From Micromonospora radicis (GTDB lineage: Bacteria; Actinomycetota; Actinomycetes; Mycobacteriales; Micromonosporaceae): a DNA stretch of 64,000 bases. The stretch is from contig NZ_QXEC01000014.1 of NCBI RefSeq assembly GCF_003583405.1, positions 62,001 to 126,000 on the forward strand, in the 5' to 3' direction. Below, in pieces: positions 60,947 to 64,000 of this stretch (position 1 is the stretch's first letter; every line of letters begins with the position of its first letter). Made by a program: the position numbers and the translations under genes. The notes under the pieces were generated by a model. It had not been told where the DNA came from. It worked only from the letters and a program-made list of their open reading frames with translations, and did not search any database.

Positions 60947-60980
60947 GCGACCGGTGGGTCGGTTCACACCGGTCGCCCGT
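60947..60980. terminator. Hairpin 2, just after the desE stop
   Basis: GGGCGACCGGTG (60947-60958) pairs with CACCGGTCGCCC (60969-60980) with a 10-nt loop, 6 bp after the desE stop on the minus strand. Confidence 0.7.
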
Positions 60981-60986
60981 GGCGGC

Positions 60987-62018
60987 TCAGGTGAGCTTCT
61001 TCGCGCCCTGGATCGCGGTGGCGAGGTTCTCCAGCAGCGGGGCCGCCCCGGCGTACGAGAAGCGGGGTACGGCGTCCCAGCCGGTCACCTGGCCGGCCTG
61101 CACGGCGGGCAGTTGCTTCCAGGTGGGCTTGGCGGTCAGGTCGGCCGGTTGCAGAGCGGTGCTGCGGTTGTCGAGCAGGATCAGGTCGGCCGGGAACTTG
61201 CCGGCGTTCTCCCAGCTGAGCGCCTCGAAGTAGTCGCCGGCTTCGAGTTTGGTGGGCACCACGATGTCGACGCCGAGTTCGGCGAAGTACATCAGGTCGG
61301 TGCTGACCTTGGGGTTGGAGACGTAGAACAGGTCGGGGCTGCCGGAGGCGGCCATCACCTTGATGCCGGGGTTGGCCTTGACCGCCTGGCGCACCGCCTC
61401 GGCGGCGGCGTCGAAGCGCGCCTTGGCGTCGGTGACCTTCGGGGCGGACAGGTCGGCGCCGAGGGACTCGGCGAGCTGGGCGTAGCGCTCGATCGGTTTG
61501 GTCATCGGTACCCGGGCGGTGGTGATGGTCACCACCGGCGCCAGCGGAAGGATCTTGTCCTTGCTCTCGTCCGGGACGTACCAGTAGGCGCCCGGGTCGT
61601 ACATGTGCGTGACCAGTAGTTCCGGGCGCAGTGCGGCGTACTTCTCGACGCTGAACTCGCCCCAGACGTTGCCGAGGATCTCCACGCTCTCGACGTCGAG
61701 GTCGCCGGCCTGCGGTTCCTTGCTGCCATCGGACTTCTTGGTCTCGCCGAAGACGCCGACCACCTCCTGCCCCAGTCCGAAATCGACCAGCGCGGCGGCC
61801 GACCCGGTGAAGGCCACCACGCGGCCGGGGCGGGCCTGCGCGGTGACCGTCTCGGGGCGGTCGTCGGTGAACGACCACGGCCCGGAACTGTTACCACTGC
61901 TGGGGTTTGCCGTGTCGTCCCGGCCGCAGCCGGCGAGCACGGCGGCGAGGGCGGCGGCGCCACCGGCGGCGAACAGCCCCCGGCGGGAGAGGCGGCGTAC
62001 GGAAACGGGATCAGGCAT
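60987..62018 (-). CDS. desE: Ferric-siderophore substrate-binding lipoprotein (DesE-like)
   Basis: The 343-aa protein has a twin-arginine-like signal ([20 protein letters not shown]) and lipobox L-A-G-C at about 29-32. It carries FecB/FhuD-type regions [32 protein letters not shown] and [18 protein letters not shown]. It binds ferrioxamine outside the membrane and delivers it to the FecCD permease encoded divergently. The start lies 48 bp from the iron box. Confidence 0.92.
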   Translation of the reverse strand: MPDPVSVRRLSRRGLFAAGGAAALAAVLAGCGRDDTANPSSGNSSGPWSFTDDRPETVTAQARPGRVVAFTGSAAALVDFGLGQEVVGVFGETKKSDGSKEPQAGDLDVESVEILGNVWGEFSVEKYAALRPELLVTHMYDPGAYWYVPDESKDKILPLAPVVTITTARVPMTKPIERYAQLAESLGADLSAPKVTDAKARFDAAAEAVRQAVKANPGIKVMAASGSPDLFYVSNPKVSTDLMYFAELGVDIVVPTKLEAGDYFEALSWENAGKFPADLILLDNRSTALQPADLTAKPTWKQLPAVQAGQVTGWDAVPRFSYAGAAPLLENLATAIQGAKKLT

Positions 62019-62065
62019 GGCGTCGTCTTTCGATCAGGGTCCAGGGTGGCCATGGACAGCCGGGG

Positions 62066-62084
62066 TTAGGCTAACCTAACCTAA
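62066..62084. promoter_or_regulatory. Iron box (IdeR/DmdR1 operator)
   Basis: TTAGGCTAACCTAACCTAA matches the actinobacterial iron-box consensus TTAGGTTAGSCTAACCTAA on the reverse strand except for one or two positions. It lies between desE and the divergent FecCD operon, so Fe-loaded repressor can control both. Confidence 0.9.
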
Positions 62085-62132
62085 CTGCCTGTCAAGTCCC
62101 GCTCGGCGTTTCGCACCACACTGGAGTTCACA

Positions 62133-63185
62133 CTGTCCGTCATCGAGTCGCCACCCCACGAAACGCCGCACCGGGCTCCACCACCACCGCCGTCGCGTCG
62201 TGCCGCCTACCGTGCCGCCGGTCTCGGTGCCGCGGCCCTGGCGCTGGTCGCGGTCGTGGTGCTCAGCATCGCCGTCGGCGCCAAGCCGATCCCGCTGGCA
62301 CAGGTGTGGCCGGCGCTCACCGACCCCACCGCCGCCGAGTACGCCGTGGTGCACGAGATGCGGCTGCCCCGCACCCTGCTCGGCCTGCTCGCCGGCACCG
62401 CGCTCGGGGTGGCCGGCGCGGCGATGCAGGCACTGACCCGCAACCCGCTCGCCGACCCCGGCCTGCTCGGCATCAACGCCGGTGCGGCCGCCGCGATCGC
62501 CACCGCCGCGTTGCTGTTCGGCGTCGGCGCGGGCGCCGGCCAGATCTGGTTCGCGCTGGCCGGCGCCGCCGCGGTCACCGTCGGGGTGTACGCCGTCGGC
62601 GGTGGCCGCACCGCCACCCCGGCCCGGTTGGCGTTGGCCGGTGCCGCACTCAACGCGGCCCTCTACTCCTACGTCAGTGCGGTGATGCTGCTCGACGCGG
62701 CCGGCCTGGAGCGGCTGCGGTTCTGGACGGTCGGCTCGCTGGCCGGTGCCGACGAGGACACCGTGCGGCGGGTACTGCCGTTTGTCGCGGTCGGACTGCT
62801 GGCCGCGCTGGCCGCCGCCCGCCCGCTCAACGCGCTCGCCCTGGGCGACGACAGCGCCCGCGCCCTGGGCGCCCGGCCGGCGTTGATCCGGGCCGCGGTG
62901 ATCGTCGCCATCACCCTGCTCTGCGGCGCCGCCACCGCCGCCTGCGGGCCGCTGGTCTTCGTCGGGCTGCTGGTGCCGCATCTGGTACGCGTGCTCACCG
63001 GGCCCGACCTGCGCTGGCTGCTGCCGTACTGCGCGCTGCTCGCCCCGGTGCTGCTGCTCGGCTCCGACGTGCTCGGCCGGGTGCTCGGTCGCCCCGGCGA
63101 GTTGCAGGTGGGGCTGGTCACCGCCGTGCTCGGCGGGCCGCTCTTCCTCTGGCTGGTGACCCGGACCAGGACGGCCCGGCCATGA
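62133..63185 (+). CDS. FecCD-type siderophore permease 1 (probable CTG start)
   Basis: The FecCD protein has about nine to ten membrane helices, with family motifs RLPRTLLGLLAGTALGVAGAAMQALTRNPLADPGLLGINAGA, DDSARALGARP and GPLVFVGLLVPHLVRVLTGPD. The only ATG/GTG/TTG candidate, GTG 62256, lies inside the first helix. A CTG at 62133 preceded by GGAG (62123-62126, spacing 6) gives SVIESPPHETPHRAPPPPPS and a normal 350-aa length. The in-frame stop TAA at 62082 limits further extension. It overlaps the next permease by ATGA. Confidence 0.88.
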   Translation: MSVIESPPHETPHRAPPPPPSRRAAYRAAGLGAAALALVAVVVLSIAVGAKPIPLAQVWPALTDPTAAEYAVVHEMRLPRTLLGLLAGTALGVAGAAMQALTRNPLADPGLLGINAGAAAAIATAALLFGVGAGAGQIWFALAGAAAVTVGVYAVGGGRTATPARLALAGAALNAALYSYVSAVMLLDAAGLERLRFWTVGSLAGADEDTVRRVLPFVAVGLLAALAAARPLNALALGDDSARALGARPALIRAAVIVAITLLCGAATAACGPLVFVGLLVPHLVRVLTGPDLRWLLPYCALLAPVLLLGSDVLGRVLGRPGELQVGLVTAVLGGPLFLWLVTRTRTARP

Positions 63186-64000
63186 TCGTGATCCGTACCC
63201 CGGGCGGCTTCTCCCTGCGGGTGCACGCCCGCGCCCTCACCGTCGGCGCGGTCGGTACGCTGCTCGCGCTCGCCGTCGGCGTGCTGGCCGTCGGCCACGG
63301 CGACTATCCGATGTCACCGGCCGACGTGCTGCGCACCCTGACCGGTGGCGGCAGCGCCGCCGAGCAGTTCATCGTCGTCGAACTGCGGCTGCCGCGGCTG
63401 GTCACCGCGCTGGCCGTGGGTGCCGCCCTCGGGCTGGCCGGCGCGGTGTTCCAGGCGCTGGTCCGCAACCCGCTGGGCAGCCCGGACGTGCTCGGCTTCA
63501 CCCAGGGCGCGGCGACCGGCGCGTTGCTCGTGGTGGTGGTCGGCGGCGGCAGCACCGCCCTGGCCGGGGCCGCCGCCGCCGGTGGCGTGGTCACCGGCCT
63601 GCTGATCTACCTGGTCGCCTGGCGGCGCGGGGTGCACGGCTACCGGCTGGTGCTCGTCGGGATCGGCGTGTCGGCCATCCTGACCGGGGTCAACGGCTAC
63701 CTGCTGACCCGGGCGCCACTGATGGAGGCGGCCCGGGCGATGCTCTGGCTCACCGGCAGCCTCGACGGTCGCGGCTGGTCCGACGCCGGGCCGCTGCTGG
63801 TCGCGCTCGCGGTGACGGTGCCGGTGCTGCTGGCCTGCGGGCCGGCGCTGCGGATGACCGAACTCGGCGACGACGCGGCCAGCGGGCTGGGCGTACCGGT
63901 GGCCCGGCTGCGGATGGTCCTGCTCGCCGCGGCGGTGCTGCTGGTGTCGCTGTCGGCCGCCGCCGCCGGCCCGGTGTCCTTCGTCGCCCTCACCGCACCG
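63182..64000 (+). CDS. FecCD-type siderophore permease 2 (3' end outside window)
   Basis: The frame starts at the ATG overlapping the first permease stop and stays open to the last base, 273 codons. It has membrane helices and the motifs LRLPRLVTALAVGAALGLAGAVFQALVRNPLGSPDVLGFTQGA and LGDDAASGLGVP. It should form the heterodimer with permease 1. An ATPase gene probably follows beyond the window. Confidence 0.9.
   Translation, partial: MIVIRTPGGFSLRVHARALTVGAVGTLLALAVGVLAVGHGDYPMSPADVLRTLTGGGSAAEQFIVVELRLPRLVTALAVGAALGLAGAVFQALVRNPLGSPDVLGFTQGAATGALLVVVVGGGSTALAGAAAAGGVVTGLLIYLVAWRRGVHGYRLVLVGIGVSAILTGVNGYLLTRAPLMEAARAMLWLTGSLDGRGWSDAGPLLVALAVTVPVLLACGPALRMTELGDDAASGLGVPVARLRMVLLAAAVLLVSLSAAAAGPVSFVALTAP

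Overview
The window is GC-rich actinobacterial chromosome, most likely from Micromonospora or a close relative in the Micromonosporaceae. The grounds are extreme third-position GC, heavy use of GTG starts with GTGA/ATGA stop-start overlaps, leaderless promoters, the rbpA / fxsA / ppm1 / lnt neighbourhood, a desferrioxamine locus, and a 50-bp intergenic repeat that I recall (from memory, not searched) as typical of Micromonospora genomes. No rRNA, tRNA or CRISPR array was seen.

Layout. 1-1.5 kb: end of an unidentified gene, an FkbM methyltransferase and an HNH-type protein. 1.87-9.71 kb: a complete Tn3-family transposon with 38-bp terminal inverted repeats matching at 34 of 38 positions, a perfect 5-bp target duplication (CAGCT), a res-like site, a resolvase gene broken by a nested 83-bp MITE, a cargo operon (small secreted four-cysteine protein, ABC ATPase, two membrane proteins) and a 1013-aa transposase. 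It sits in an already frameshifted deazaflavin-nitroreductase/hemerythrin gene. 10.6-21.1 kb: LysE-type exporter and a glycan-degradation locus (GH42, ROK regulator, GH3, LacI regulator, GH95-like) with candidate operators for both regulators. 21.1-28.3 kb: coiled-coil protein, rbpA, fxsA, ppm1, lnt, and an oxidoreductase-methyltransferase fusion divergent from an XRE-cupin regulator. 28.8-37 kb: a lysine fermentation-type cluster (KamA divergent from Kdd, an amidohydrolase, KamD, KamE, Kal and a MutL/GlmL-like protein) in which the Kce cleavage enzyme is not visible. 37-46 kb: CsbD, histidine phosphatase, TagF-like and pyruvyltransferase-like proteins, Lrp regulator, acyl-CoA dehydrogenase, an M24 peptidase with an internal deletion, a small membrane protein, a VOC protein and a 5'-3' exonuclease. 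46.3-51.6 kb: sugar catabolic operon (isomerase, DUF993, Gfo/Idh/MocA) with a palindromic operator, plus a frameshifted methyltransferase and a LacI regulator bracketed by two copies of the 50-bp repeat. 51.7-55.5 kb: large secreted alpha/beta-hydrolase-like protein and an APH-type kinase. 55.5-64 kb: desferrioxamine synthesis (DesABCD), its receptor lipoprotein, and two FecCD permeases (the second cut by the window end), with one IdeR/DmdR1 iron box in the divergent promoter.

How genes work together. The des genes make and re-import a lysine-derived hydroxamate siderophore under iron repression. The kam genes would degrade lysine through beta-lysine and 3,5-diaminohexanoate, so the window holds two separate lysine-consuming routes. 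The glycosidase locus has no transporter of its own, suggesting hydrolysis of oligosaccharides imported elsewhere. The transposon cargo is the least explained functional unit and the best candidate for an undescribed system.
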